In this document: piece by piece, positions 39,319 through 49,350 of the stretch
How positions within the stretch are numbered: position 1 is the stretch's first letter
How the letters are laid out: every line of letters starts with the position of its first letter
Origin: Thiothrix unzii
GTDB lineage: Bacteria; Pseudomonadota; Gammaproteobacteria; Thiotrichales; Thiotrichaceae
DNA: 64,000 nucleotides
Reading direction: 5' to 3'
Assembly: GCF_017901175.1 (NCBI RefSeq)
Contig: NZ_CP072793.1
Coordinates: 2,852,001-2,916,000, forward strand
The notes under the pieces: model-generated
Databases searched by the model: none
What the model saw: the letters and a program-made list of their open reading frames with translations, nothing else
Told to the model about the DNA's origin: nothing
Translations under genes and position numbers: made by a program

Positions 39319-40005
39319 ATGAGCATTCGCTGTGTCGCTTTTGATCTTGACGATACTTTGTGGGCTTGCCGCCCGGTGATTGAACACGCCGAACAGCATT
39401 TTTACGCATGGTTAGTGGCGCATTACCCGCGCATTACGACACAATACACTGCGGCGGCTCTGATCGAAAACCGCGTTGCTTACATGCGTCAACGCCCTGA
39501 ATTGCACTACAATCTGACACAATTGCGTAAAAACTGGCTAGAATCACTCGCACACGCCCACGACTACCCGGCGGAAAACTTGTGCGAAACCGGCTTTACG
39601 GTATTTTGGCAGGCACGCAATGCGGTGACGCTGTTTGATGGAACACGCGAAGTGCTGGAACATTTAGCAGCGCACTTTATTACCGGCGTGATCAGCAATG
39701 GTAATGCCAGCGTACAGCATATTGGCATCGGGCATTTGTTTGATTTTGTCCACAGTGCGGAAGCCGCAGGCGTGGCAAAGCCGCACCCTGAGATTTTCCG
39801 GCAAGCCTTAGCAATGGCGGATGTCGCCGCACACGAAGCGGTTTATGTGGGGGATGACCCGCTGCGTGATGTTCAAGGGGCGGCGGATGCGGGGTGGCGC
39901 ACGGTGTGGTTTAACCCGGAACAACGACCTTGGCCGGGCGGACAAGCACCGGATGCGGTGATCAATAACCTCGCAGAATTACAAACGGTAATACCATTAT
40001 TATAA
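39319..40005 (+). CDS. HAD-superfamily hydrolase (YigB-like)
   Basis: The 228 residues carry HAD motif I FDLDDTLW (two Asp), motif II ISNG, Lys in GVAKPHPEIF and motif IV YVGDDPLRDV, with a helical cap. The pattern is that of subfamily IA phosphatases such as YigB, which dephosphorylates FMN and other small phosphates. The ATG at 39319 is chosen because motif I then sits near the N-terminus; a longer frame begins at 39187. Confidence 0.85.
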   Translation: MSIRCVAFDLDDTLWACRPVIEHAEQHFYAWLVAHYPRITTQYTAAALIENRVAYMRQRPELHYNLTQLRKNWLESLAHAHDYPAENLCETGFTVFWQARNAVTLFDGTREVLEHLAAHFITGVISNGNASVQHIGIGHLFDFVHSAEAAGVAKPHPEIFRQALAMADVAAHEAVYVGDDPLRDVQGAADAGWRTVWFNPEQRPWPGGQAPDAVINNLAELQTVIPLL

Positions 40006-40058
40006 TAAGTTTATTACCATAGTTTATGACTATTCGGGCATAGAGGAATTTTGCCAAC

Positions 40059-42212
40059 ATGCAACACATCGGCCTTTCCAATACCGAATCCCGCACCCGC
40101 CAAGCGTGGATTGAGCGTTTTACCGTTCCCGGTGGCAAACAAGAGTTAATCGCGCTGGAAAATGCCGTCGATACGGTACTGGCGTTACCCCGCAATTCCA
40201 ACCCGTTGCAACCCGCGAGTCTGGATGTGGCGGAAATCCTGCGGCATTTGGATGTGGATCAAACCACCCTGATCGCGGCGTTACTGTGCGATGAGCGGCT
40301 GGATGCGCAGCTAAGTTTAGACAGCATTGCTAAAACCTACGGTGCGACGGTGCGCGGTTTGTGCGAAAACATCCGCAACCTGCAACACTTCCACGACTGC
40401 ACCGAACACACCGACCCGCGCATCAGCGATGATGAGCAAGGCGAACAATTGCGGCGCATGATGCTGGCAATGGTGAGCGATTTACGTGCGATTGTGATTA
40501 AACTGGCGTGGAATTTACAATATTTGCGCTTGCTGTCGCGCCATGAAGTTTCCGAACTGCACCGTTGCGTGGCTCGCCAAACCAGCAATTTATTTGCACC
40601 TTGGGCAAACCGCCTCGGCATTAGCCAGATTAAATGGGAGCTGGAAGACCTCGCGTTTCGCTTTTTGCAGCCTGACACTTACAAGGCGATTGCGAAATCG
40701 TTGACCGGCAAACGCATTGAGCGTGAACAATTCATCATCGACTTCATTCAGCGCGTCGAAAACCTGCTCACCGAACACGGCATTAAGGCGGAAATCTACG
40801 GTCGCCCCAAACACATTTACAGCATTTGGAAAAAGCTGCGCCGCAAACACGTTGAAATCGACAACTTGTACGATTTGCGGGCGGTGCGCGTTATCGTTGA
40901 CGAGAAACAGCTTTGTTACGAAGTGCTGGGTTTAGTGCAGGAAAACTGGCGGTCGATCCCCGAAGAGTTTGACGATTACATTGCCAACCCTAAACCCAAC
41001 GGCTATCAGTCGATTCATACCGTGGTGCTGGGGCCGCAAAGCAAGCCGGTGGAAGTGCAGATTCGTACCCGCTTAATGCACCAACGCGCCGAACAAGGGG
41101 TGGCTTCGCACTGGCGTTACAAAGAGGGCGGCAAAATTGACCCGCAACTCGAACGGGTTATTACCGCCGTGCGCCGGATGCTGGAGTCCAACCAATCCGA
41201 CGAGGAATTGCTGGAAGATTTCCGCACCGAAGTTTTCAATGACCGGGTATTCGTGCGCACCCCTAAAGGCCGCATTATCGACATGCCCAAGGGTGCGACC
41301 CCGATTGATTTTGCGTATTACGTACACACCAGCGTCGGGCATCGTTGCCGGGGTGCGAAAGTCAGCGGCAATATTGTGCCGTTAAATACCGAACTCAAAA
41401 ACGGCGAACAGGTGGAAATCCTCACCGGACGCGAAGAACGCCCACGTCAGGATTGGTTAAACCCCGACTTGGGTTACGTCAAATCCACCAGTACCCGCCA
41501 AAAGATTCGCCAATGGTTTAGCCAGCAAAACCACGAGCAAAACTTCCGTGATGGCGAAAAAGTGCTGGAAAAAGAACGCCACTTACTCAATTTACGCAAA
41601 CTCGATTACACCGAACTGGCGTTGCAATTTAACCGCAGCAGTGAACGCGACATGGTGATTGCGGTGGGGCGCGGCGATATTACTTCGGCGCAAATCCGGG
41701 GGTATTTACTGCGCTCACACGAGCCGGAATTCAAACTGCGTACTTTCAAACAAAGCGGCTTGTCGGGTAGCGGTATTGAAGTACGCGGAGTCAGCAAACT
41801 CTTTACCCAAATGGCAACGTGCTGCCACCCGGTGTTTGGCGACCCGATCATGGGGTATTTGTCGCAAGGGCGCGGGGTCATTGTGCATCGGCTGGATTGC
41901 CCGGATTTCGCCAACCTGCGCCGCGAACGCGAAGAACGCATTATCGAAGTCGCGTGGGGAACCAATACCGAAGCTTACGAAGTCGACATTACCGTTTCCA
42001 CGTTCAATAAATCGGGGGTATTGGGCGACATAGCCACCCTGCTGGCGCGGGAACAGGTCAATATTCGCAGTTTGCATACCCGTGACACCCAAGACCCGTG
42101 TTACGCGGTAATGGATTTCGCCATCGAAATTCGTGATGTGAGTCAGTTGGGCGATGTGCTGGAAAAGCTGCTGCAATTGCCGTCAGTGCTGGACGCGCAG
42201 CGTAAGGGGTGA
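40059..42212 (+). CDS. relA: GTP pyrophosphokinase RelA
   Basis: Ribosome-associated (p)ppGpp synthetase. An N-terminal pseudo-HD domain lacks the HDxxED hydrolase motif (LIAALLCDERL in its place), which points to RelA rather than SpoT. It is followed by the synthetase domain (RPKHIYSIWKKL, YDLRAVRVIV, NPKPNGYQSIHT), TGS domain (FVRTPKGRIIDMPKGATPIDFAY), a conserved Cys region (ATCCHPVFGD) and a C-terminal ACT domain. The 717 residues are normal. Confidence 0.95.
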   Translation: MQHIGLSNTESRTRQAWIERFTVPGGKQELIALENAVDTVLALPRNSNPLQPASLDVAEILRHLDVDQTTLIAALLCDERLDAQLSLDSIAKTYGATVRGLCENIRNLQHFHDCTEHTDPRISDDEQGEQLRRMMLAMVSDLRAIVIKLAWNLQYLRLLSRHEVSELHRCVARQTSNLFAPWANRLGISQIKWELEDLAFRFLQPDTYKAIAKSLTGKRIEREQFIIDFIQRVENLLTEHGIKAEIYGRPKHIYSIWKKLRRKHVEIDNLYDLRAVRVIVDEKQLCYEVLGLVQENWRSIPEEFDDYIANPKPNGYQSIHTVVLGPQSKPVEVQIRTRLMHQRAEQGVASHWRYKEGGKIDPQLERVITAVRRMLESNQSDEELLEDFRTEVFNDRVFVRTPKGRIIDMPKGATPIDFAYYVHTSVGHRCRGAKVSGNIVPLNTELKNGEQVEILTGREERPRQDWLNPDLGYVKSTSTRQKIRQWFSQQNHEQNFRDGEKVLEKERHLLNLRKLDYTELALQFNRSSERDMVIAVGRGDITSAQIRGYLLRSHEPEFKLRTFKQSGLSGSGIEVRGVSKLFTQMATCCHPVFGDPIMGYLSQGRGVIVHRLDCPDFANLRREREERIIEVAWGTNTEAYEVDITVSTFNKSGVLGDIATLLAREQVNIRSLHTRDTQDPCYAVMDFAIEIRDVSQLGDVLEKLLQLPSVLDAQRKG

Positions 42213-42419
42213 AGAACCCCTCATAAACGCGGAAAAACCACAGATTGCCTGTGCTAAAGAACTGGAACGGAAATAGCCAGCTACCCGGTCATAGCGGAAC
42301 GTCTCTTTTAAAAAAAGAGCAAAAAACAATCAAATTAAGAGAGGAGGTTATTAAAAATCAACACCTTATAATATCCAAAAACAATCAATCTCTCTTTAAA
42401 TCTTTCTTCGGTTTCTATG

Positions 42420-44066
42420 TTAAGAGAGCAGCCATAATGGCTTGCCATACGAACCATGATTAACAATTTTCCCGGATTTTCGGAGTTGTGACAGCAAGTT
42501 ACCTACTTTTGTCTTACGCTGTGCATCACTCATCCAATCAGGTAGTTTATTCCACAGCAACTCATCCATATCTTTGCGGGTCATGGAGCCATGTTCATTG
42601 ATCGCTTTGCAGATCAGATCTAGGTAATACTGCTTATCGAATGCGGTGTTATTGCTGTAGAAGGCTTTTTGCCCAGTGGTTTGCGCAATGGATTTGGCAA
42701 GGAAAAAGTTGGGTTTGCGCCCTTCGATCAAGCGTTTGTTTTTGAGTAGCTTTTCTTCGGTGATACTGAGTGGGCGTTTCTTTTGCACTTTGTCGAGCGC
42801 GATGATTTCGTCTAGGCTGAGATCACCGTGCTGTGCCAGCAAGTTGGCGTAATCCAAATCCAGCACCTTGCCGGTCAAGGTCAACACCACACGAGTATTG
42901 GTCAGCTCGTAGTCTGGCATGGGGAAGAAGCGTTGCTTCTGGAGCAGGAACAATTTGCGAATGCCGCCCCCAGCCGTATCGACCATTTTCAAGTTAAACA
43001 TCGCGGTAGCAAGAAACGGGTTGCGGTAATACTCCTCCGGCGCGTTTTCACGTACCACCCGCTCAACATCACCGGGGGCAAAACTGCCCAAATTGGTGAA
43101 GGTCAGGCTTTCATCGTGCTCCACCACATTGATACGCCCGGCAAGTGTGTAATCCTGATGCGCAATGCAGTTATTCAAGGCTTCACGGATGGCATACGGT
43201 GCGTACTGGTCAACCTCTTCCGGGAACAGTGTGCCTTTCTGTAGGTAGCGATATTTGATGTTTCGGATTTTGTTGAACACCTTATCCACTGCCAACAGCC
43301 ACGGAATCCCAAACAGGGCGTAGTCACGGTCATTACCATTGCTGTCTTTCAGCAACCAGCGGATTTTCGGATCAGCAGGCAGTAAAAAGTGTTCGGATTC
43401 ATCCTTGCCTAACAACAGCAACGCAGTACGGGTCAGTTTACCTTTGATGGTCAACTTGGCTTTGTTGAGGAACGTGGCATCATTCCAAACATCCACTTCA
43501 TCGGCTTTGTCAGGGAATTTGTTTTTGAAGTTTTTACGGGCAAGCAGGATTGCGTCTGGATCAAGATCATCCAAGGTAGCTTTTGTCACCAGTGCCGCAC
43601 TCCAGTCGTCCAGAACTGCTTGGCGACGGATGCGCTCGATTTCTTCCAGATTGAGCGGTGACAAGGCTTCGCCATCACGCCCGTAATAATGCCCATCAAA
43701 GGCGAGGGGTATGCCTTTCGGGGCGGCGGGAATCTCGAACAACACGACACGCTGCCCAGCATCTTCCATCTCGTGGATGTCGATGAAGGTAATGCGATTG
43801 GTGGTTTTGTTAGCGATTTCCTCTTTGAGGTGATCTAAATCCTTGCGCACAGAGCGAAACTGCGAACCTACCACCACCTGTTTATCATTCACACCAAATA
43901 CCAACCATGCGGATTTTTGGTGCTTCAGGTTGGCTTCATTGCTCAAAGCGGAGAAATATTTCCCCAGCTTGGTGAAGTCGTAGCTATTTTTAGCCTCCTT
44001 GAATTCAACCACCTCGTTTTCGGCGGATAATTCCAGCAGGGTTTGCAGTTTCGTATTGATGTCCAT
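42420..44066 (-). CDS. AlbA_2 (Schlafen-type) domain protein with RecG-like ATPase-type C-terminus
   Basis: The 548 residues begin with an AlbA_2 domain (about 1-140; EVVEFKEAKNSYDF and YYGRDGEALSPL) as in RNA/DNA-binding regulators, continue with an HATPase_c_4-like domain (ALNNCIAHQDYTL, GGGIRKLF) and end in winged-helix-like segments. This architecture is common as an accessory gene and its role is unsettled; it is often annotated as a RecG-like helicase although helicase motifs are absent. It is 19 bases from the ybiT stop on the same strand. Confidence 0.8.
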   Translation of the reverse strand: MDINTKLQTLLELSAENEVVEFKEAKNSYDFTKLGKYFSALSNEANLKHQKSAWLVFGVNDKQVVVGSQFRSVRKDLDHLKEEIANKTTNRITFIDIHEMEDAGQRVVLFEIPAAPKGIPLAFDGHYYGRDGEALSPLNLEEIERIRRQAVLDDWSAALVTKATLDDLDPDAILLARKNFKNKFPDKADEVDVWNDATFLNKAKLTIKGKLTRTALLLLGKDESEHFLLPADPKIRWLLKDSNGNDRDYALFGIPWLLAVDKVFNKIRNIKYRYLQKGTLFPEEVDQYAPYAIREALNNCIAHQDYTLAGRINVVEHDESLTFTNLGSFAPGDVERVVRENAPEEYYRNPFLATAMFNLKMVDTAGGGIRKLFLLQKQRFFPMPDYELTNTRVVLTLTGKVLDLDYANLLAQHGDLSLDEIIALDKVQKKRPLSITEEKLLKNKRLIEGRKPNFFLAKSIAQTTGQKAFYSNNTAFDKQYYLDLICKAINEHGSMTRKDMDELLWNKLPDWMSDAQRKTKVGNLLSQLRKSGKIVNHGSYGKPLWLLS

Positions 44067-44085
44067 GCGCAGCTCAAAAAGACAA

Positions 44086-45708
44086 TTAATCCAAGCCTTG
44101 GCTACTCAAATATTCTTCGTAAGTGCCACGGTAATCGACAATCGTACCGTCACCTTTCACGTCGAAAATGCGGGTTGCTAACGAGCCGACGAACACCCGG
44201 TCGTGCGACACGAACATCAGTGTGCCGTCGTAACGATCAAGCGCACCGTTAAGGGATTCGATGGACTCCATGTCTAAGTGGTTGGTGGGTTCGTCCATCA
44301 ACATCACGTTGGTGCGCGAGAGCATCATGCGCCCGAAGATCATCCGGCCTTTTTCACCACCCGATAACACCCGCACCGGCTTTTTCACGGTATCGCCACC
44401 AAACAGCAAGCGTCCGAGTGTGCCACGGTTTTGGGTTTCAGCATCTTCACCTTCGTAACCACTTTTCCGCACGTAATCCGCCATCCAATCGGTGAGATTA
44501 ATGTCGCTTTTGAAATCGTCTTCATGGTCTTGATCGTAAGTCGAAATACGGACTTTTTCTGCCCACTTGATGCTGCCTTTTTGTGGCTGTAATTTGCCTT
44601 CGAGCAGTTTCAGCAAGGTGGTTTTACCCACGCCGTTTTCGCCGATGATAGCGACTTTTTCACCCGCTTCGATGGCAAAGCTGAAATTTTTGATCAGTGG
44701 TTTATCCATACCTTCGTAGCCAAAGCTGAGGTTTTCAACTTCCACGGCGAAACGGTGCAGGCGTTCTTTTTCATCGTACTCAAAGCGAATCCACGGGTAC
44801 TGACGGCTAGAAGGCTTAATGTCTTCCGGCTTGAGCTTTTCGATCAGCTTGCGGCGGCTGGTAGCCTGTTTGGCCTTGGATTTATTCGCAGAAAAGCGGC
44901 GCACGAAATCTTGTAATTCCAGAATGCGGTCTTTCGCCTTGGCGTTGGCATTGGCTTGGCGTTCACGCGCTTGGGTGGAAGCTTCCATAAAGTCGTCGTA
45001 GTTGCCGGAGTAAATCTGGATTTTACCGAAGTCCAAATCCGCCGTATGGGTACACACTTGGTTTAAAAAGTGGCGGTCATGCGAGATGATGATCATGGTG
45101 GAATCGCGGTTATTGAGCGTTTCTTCCAACCAGCGGATGGTATTAATGTCGAGGTTATTGGTTGGTTCGTCCAGCAACAAAATGTCAGGGTTGGCGAACA
45201 GGGCTTGGCACAGCAATACCCGCAATTTCCAGCCGGGGGCAACTTGGCTCATCGGGCCGTTGTGCTGTTCAATGGGAATGCCCACCGCCAGCAGCAATTC
45301 ACCGGCACGCGATTCGGCGGTGTAGCCGTCCATTTCCGCGAACTGACCTTCGAGTTCCGCCGCTTTCATGTAATCGTCTTCGGTGGCTTCCATATTGGCG
45401 TAAATCGCGTCTTTTTCAGACATGACTTTCCACATTTCGCCATGCCCCATCAGCACCACGTCAAGCACACGCACGTCTTCAAAGCCAAACTGATCTTGGC
45501 GCAAATACGCCATGCGCTCGTTAGGGTCTTTGGAAACGTTACCGTGAGTCGGCTCTTGTAGCCCACAGAGGATTTTCATAAAGGTCGACTTGCCCGCGCC
45601 ATTCGCGCCGATCAAGCCATAGCGGTTGCCGTCGCCGAATTTGACGGAAACGTTATCGAATAGCGGTTTAGCACCGAACTGGATGGTGACATTGGCAGCA
45701 ACTAGCAC
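44086..45708 (-). CDS. ybiT: ABC-F family ATPase, YbiT type
   Basis: Two ABC cassettes ([22 protein letters not shown] and [24 protein letters not shown]) with an interdomain coiled linker. The N-terminus [24 protein letters not shown] and signature [21 protein letters not shown] align with YbiT; 540 residues compare with about 530. The family acts on translating ribosomes. It is a second ABC-F in the window, distinct from the YheS type at 6109. Confidence 0.9.
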   Translation of the reverse strand: MLVAANVTIQFGAKPLFDNVSVKFGDGNRYGLIGANGAGKSTFMKILCGLQEPTHGNVSKDPNERMAYLRQDQFGFEDVRVLDVVLMGHGEMWKVMSEKDAIYANMEATEDDYMKAAELEGQFAEMDGYTAESRAGELLLAVGIPIEQHNGPMSQVAPGWKLRVLLCQALFANPDILLLDEPTNNLDINTIRWLEETLNNRDSTMIIISHDRHFLNQVCTHTADLDFGKIQIYSGNYDDFMEASTQARERQANANAKAKDRILELQDFVRRFSANKSKAKQATSRRKLIEKLKPEDIKPSSRQYPWIRFEYDEKERLHRFAVEVENLSFGYEGMDKPLIKNFSFAIEAGEKVAIIGENGVGKTTLLKLLEGKLQPQKGSIKWAEKVRISTYDQDHEDDFKSDINLTDWMADYVRKSGYEGEDAETQNRGTLGRLLFGGDTVKKPVRVLSGGEKGRMIFGRMMLSRTNVMLMDEPTNHLDMESIESLNGALDRYDGTLMFVSHDRVFVGSLATRIFDVKGDGTIVDYRGTYEEYLSSQGLD

Positions 45709-45852
45709 TGGGAATCCTCTTGAAATCTGATTGGGCGTAAGGTGCGCTACTGTAGCACTTTCGGGTTACTGACACAGCTACTACTGAAATATTCGCCGGG
45801 TGTTTTTACGTGATAGAGTAAGACATCATTTTATTTCAATCCACGGTCTTAC

Positions 45853-46596
45853 ATGAAACTGGTCAACTTTTCTCTGCGGCATTTCGCCCAATGGCTGAGC
45901 TTTTTGCTCCTGACACTGCTGGTGGCGTTATCGCTCAGCTGGGTATTGCTGGCAACCGTGGATTTTGGCTATGCATGGCTGCACGATCACACCAGTATCG
46001 CGGGGCATATTGCCGAATACGCGCCCAAAAACTTCAACAAACCTGATTTTGCAGTGACCGACACTGCCGAACGGGCGCGGTTATTCCACGGCATTGTGGA
46101 AGCGATTCACCACCAAGGCCAAGGGCTGGCGGAATTAACCTATCACGACCCGCAAGGGCGAGCGATTACCACCCTGTTTACTGCTGCCGAAGTGACGCAT
46201 TTGCAGGATGTTGCTCACCTGATCGACAAAATCACCTTCGCCGCCGCCTTTATGCTACCACTGTGGGTCGTGGTGTTTGTGTTGTCGCTGTACTACCGCC
46301 AAGCATTACCCAGCATCAAACAACTGGCGGGATACGTACTGCTATTCGCATTGCTCACCACCGCCGTGCTGTCGCTGGGTGCTACCGAAGTGTTTTACCA
46401 ATTACACATCTGGATATTCCCGGCTGATCATCCTTGGTTCTTTTATTACGAGGAATCCTTGATGAGCACCATGATGCAAGCACCGCTGCTGTTTGGTTAT
46501 ATTGCGATCATGCTACTGGGGCTGGCGGTGGTGATCACGGTGCTGCTGTTGACGTTTTATCACTATCTGGCACAACGGCGTACCCGGCACTTATAA
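45853..46596 (+). CDS. DUF1461/Lit-like integral membrane protein
   Basis: The 247 residues have about four or five membrane helices and the family motif around VFYQLHIWIFPADHPWFF. DUF1461 includes Lit, the lipoprotein intramolecular transacylase of some Firmicutes, but most proteobacterial members are uncharacterised. The gene overlaps the convergent PP-loop gene by six bases. Confidence 0.7.
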   Translation: MKLVNFSLRHFAQWLSFLLLTLLVALSLSWVLLATVDFGYAWLHDHTSIAGHIAEYAPKNFNKPDFAVTDTAERARLFHGIVEAIHHQGQGLAELTYHDPQGRAITTLFTAAEVTHLQDVAHLIDKITFAAAFMLPLWVVVFVLSLYYRQALPSIKQLAGYVLLFALLTTAVLSLGATEVFYQLHIWIFPADHPWFFYYEESLMSTMMQAPLLFGYIAIMLLGLAVVITVLLLTFYHYLAQRRTRHL

Positions 46597-47634
46597 CAAC
46601 CAATTTGGTGGAATCTCCTCGGCAAAAGGGCTCACCGTAATTTCACGGAAACTCTCACCGGGGCGGGCAACTTTGCACACCACCTGATCTGCGTGCTTGC
46701 CTTTGCTAAATTTCGCGGCAAGTTGGGCAGCCAAGGTGATGTCATCGTCGCTAATGTCTTTGCCGTCCAAAATCGTCAGCGGCCCTGAATGGCTGGCGGT
46801 TTTAATCCAGATGAACTGGTTTTTGTAACCTTCCAGAAAGTTGGTTTCGCCCTCTTCGCGGGACACAATCATTTTGAAATGGGTGCGTGGGCGCAAGTGC
46901 CGCCCGATTTTCAGCAGCATAATATCGTCCAACTCGTAATCGCGGTTGGGACGGTGCGCCCACAAATCTTTCAATTTATCGGTGTAATTGGCATCGGTGA
47001 GGAAACAACAGCCACCCGCAGGCTGCGCGTATTCGTCAATACCCCACTGCGTCGCCAGCGCGATTTGCGGCTTACGGCTGCGCCCGCTGAAACCGAACAG
47101 CTTTTCGCGATCAATCCAGCCTTCGCGCTCCGGTTTAGTTGGCGGTAAATTGTGCGCGGATAACGGACGCAATAACACGTCCATTGCGCCGGATTCCTCA
47201 GCAATAATCGGCATGGTTTTCGCGCGTTGCGACATGGGGCGTTGCCCTACCACTTCGCCGGTAATGATAAAATCGAAACCTTTTTGCTGAATCCATTCGT
47301 GGGCTTTTTTCACCATAAAAATCTTGCAGTCAAGACACGGATTCATGTTCGCGCCGTAACCGTGCTTAGGGTTCAGCACCACATCTTTGTAATCATCAAC
47401 AATATCAACGATATGTAATTTAATTCCCAATTGCTCCGCGACCCACAGGGAATTATTGCGCTTGGGTTTATCGCCGTGCTGCTTACGAATCGCGTGGGTA
47501 TGGCCTTCGACGCAAAATCCGGTGAAAAAATTAATGCCTTCCACGTGGATGCCTTGCTCCAATACTGCTTTGGTAGCGAGCATGGAATCAAGACCGCCGG
47601 AAATCAGCGAAACAGCGCGGTATTGTCGGGTCAT
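46591..47634 (-). CDS. PP-loop tRNA thiolation-like protein (MnmA/ThiI-related)
   Basis: The 347 residues begin with a PP-loop ATP pyrophosphatase domain (LISGGLDSMLA), contain a Cys pair CLDCK and a later GGCC in QPAGGCCFLTD, and end in a domain related to the NFACT-R type. Genomes often label it a tRNA 2-thiouridylase or methyltransferase; it lacks the full MnmA layout, so I would call it only a sulfur-transfer-type tRNA modification candidate. It is divergent from the flotillin gene. Confidence 0.7.
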   Translation of the reverse strand: MTRQYRAVSLISGGLDSMLATKAVLEQGIHVEGINFFTGFCVEGHTHAIRKQHGDKPKRNNSLWVAEQLGIKLHIVDIVDDYKDVVLNPKHGYGANMNPCLDCKIFMVKKAHEWIQQKGFDFIITGEVVGQRPMSQRAKTMPIIAEESGAMDVLLRPLSAHNLPPTKPEREGWIDREKLFGFSGRSRKPQIALATQWGIDEYAQPAGGCCFLTDANYTDKLKDLWAHRPNRDYELDDIMLLKIGRHLRPRTHFKMIVSREEGETNFLEGYKNQFIWIKTASHSGPLTILDGKDISDDDITLAAQLAAKFSKGKHADQVVCKVARPGESFREITVSPFAEEIPPNWLL

Positions 47635-47756
47635 GGGCGAATTACTGGTTGGTGAATAGACTGTGCATTATAGGGTATTTTCCGATTAATCCCCACACTG
47701 CGCGGATTCCTGTTTATAATCAAGCTCATCAACCTGCATGGCAGAGGCGGAAAAAT

Positions 47757-49340
47757 ATGGAATTGTACTACGCACTAATCGGCGTGCTGATCCTGTTAGC
47801 GTTACTCGGCGTGGCGTTTTCGGCATTTTACACCCGCGCACAAAAAGACACCTCGTATGTACGCACCGGACTCGGCGGGGAAAAAGTCATTATGGGCGGC
47901 GGCGCGTTCGTGTTACCCGTGGTTCACGATATGTTGCCGGTCAATATGCAAACCATGCGCATTGAAATTACCCGCGCAATGGAACAAGCCCTCGTCACCA
48001 AAGACCCGTTGCGGGTGGATGTAACAGCGGAATTCTTCCTGCGCGTTGCCCCCGACGAACACGCCATCAGCACCGCCGCGCGTGCATTGGGTAAACGTAC
48101 CCTGGATGAAGTACAGGTCAAACTGGTGTTTGAAGCCCCGTGCGTCGCCGCCCTACGCTCGGTAGCAGCGGGGATGGAACTGGACGAATTGCATCAAAAA
48201 CGCGCCGATTTTGAGCGCAACGTTGAAGAAGCCGTCAATGCCGAATTCCGCAAAAACGGTTTGGAACTGGTGTCTGTTTCCCTGACGCGCCTAGACCAGA
48301 CCGATAAAAGCTATTTCGATGCCAACAACTCGTTTGACGCACGCGGCCTGTCGATTTTGGAACAAATCGTTTCCGAAAGTGAAAAACGCCGTAACCAAAT
48401 CTCGCAAGACAACCAAGTTGCCATTAAGCAAAAAAATCTCGAAGCCACCAAGAAAAAAGAGCAACTGGACTTTGAAGAAACCCAGGCGCAAAACGATTCC
48501 AAGCGCAAAAAGGCTGAAAATGAAGCCGAAACTCAGCGCAAAATCGAAGAAATCACCATTGATAAAGACTTGTTGATCGAGCAAGTTCAACAGCAAGCCA
48601 CCGTGCGCCAAGCCGAATTAGAGCGTGAAGTCGCCTTGGCATGGACAGCCACCAACAAAGTTAAAGCCGAATCCGAAAAGATTTTCGAGGAAATCCGCAC
48701 CGCCCGTGAACGTGCCGAAGCCGAACGCTCACGCATTATCGAAATCATCAGTGCCGAAAAAGAAGCGCAACGCCAACGCATTATTGCCGAAGCCAATGCC
48801 GATGTTGAAAAACTTGCCGCGCAAGCCGCCCAAATCCGCTACGAAGTCGAAGCCGCTGGGAAACGCGCTTTGAACGAAGCTTCCAACCTGCTTTCCAACG
48901 ATCAAATCGCGATGCAGGTCAAACTCGAAATCGTCAAACAATTGCCCAATATTATCCGCGAAAGTGTGCGCCCGATTGAAAATATCGAAGGCATTAAAAT
49001 CATGCACATTGACGGGCTTAACAATGCCATCGGCAGTGGGCGCAATAATGGCGGTGGCGAAAGTGGTAATAGCGGCGGTGGTGGTTCATCGGGCAGCAGT
49101 TTGGCAGATCAAGTGGTCGACAGTGCGCTACGTTACCGCGCCCAAGTACCGTTGATTGAAACCTTGTTGAACGAAGTGGGGTTAAGTGGTGGCACACTCA
49201 GCGACATGACCCGCGACTTACGCACTGAGTTACGCACCCCGAAACCAGAACAACCTGCACCAAAACCTACTCCCGCCCGCGAACGGGAGCAGCCCAGCAT
49301 GGATGATGACGATGACTTTGCGGTAAATGACCGCGATTAA
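47757..49340 (+). CDS. Flotillin-like SPFH-domain protein (YqiK type)
   Basis: The 527 residues comprise an N-terminal membrane segment (YYALIGVLILLALLGVAFSAF), an SPFH/band-7 domain (about 30-220), a long Glu/Lys/Ala coiled coil (about 220-400), a Gly/Ser-rich linker and an acidic tail ending DDDDDFAVNDRD. Such proteins scaffold membrane microdomains. The ATG at 47757 is chosen because it starts at the membrane helix; a longer frame starts at 47649. It is convergent with the TPR protein (10-base gap). Confidence 0.85.
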   Translation: MELYYALIGVLILLALLGVAFSAFYTRAQKDTSYVRTGLGGEKVIMGGGAFVLPVVHDMLPVNMQTMRIEITRAMEQALVTKDPLRVDVTAEFFLRVAPDEHAISTAARALGKRTLDEVQVKLVFEAPCVAALRSVAAGMELDELHQKRADFERNVEEAVNAEFRKNGLELVSVSLTRLDQTDKSYFDANNSFDARGLSILEQIVSESEKRRNQISQDNQVAIKQKNLEATKKKEQLDFEETQAQNDSKRKKAENEAETQRKIEEITIDKDLLIEQVQQQATVRQAELEREVALAWTATNKVKAESEKIFEEIRTARERAEAERSRIIEIISAEKEAQRQRIIAEANADVEKLAAQAAQIRYEVEAAGKRALNEASNLLSNDQIAMQVKLEIVKQLPNIIRESVRPIENIEGIKIMHIDGLNNAIGSGRNNGGGESGNSGGGGSSGSSLADQVVDSALRYRAQVPLIETLLNEVGLSGGTLSDMTRDLRTELRTPKPEQPAPKPTPAREREQPSMDDDDDFAVNDRD

Positions 49341-49350
49341 TCGCCTTGCT

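Noticed and set aside
42245-42463. 72-codon plus-strand frame after relA
   Set aside because: No ribosome site, no recognisable features, and it overlaps the end of the AlbA_2 gene; the gap 42213-42419 otherwise shows nothing.
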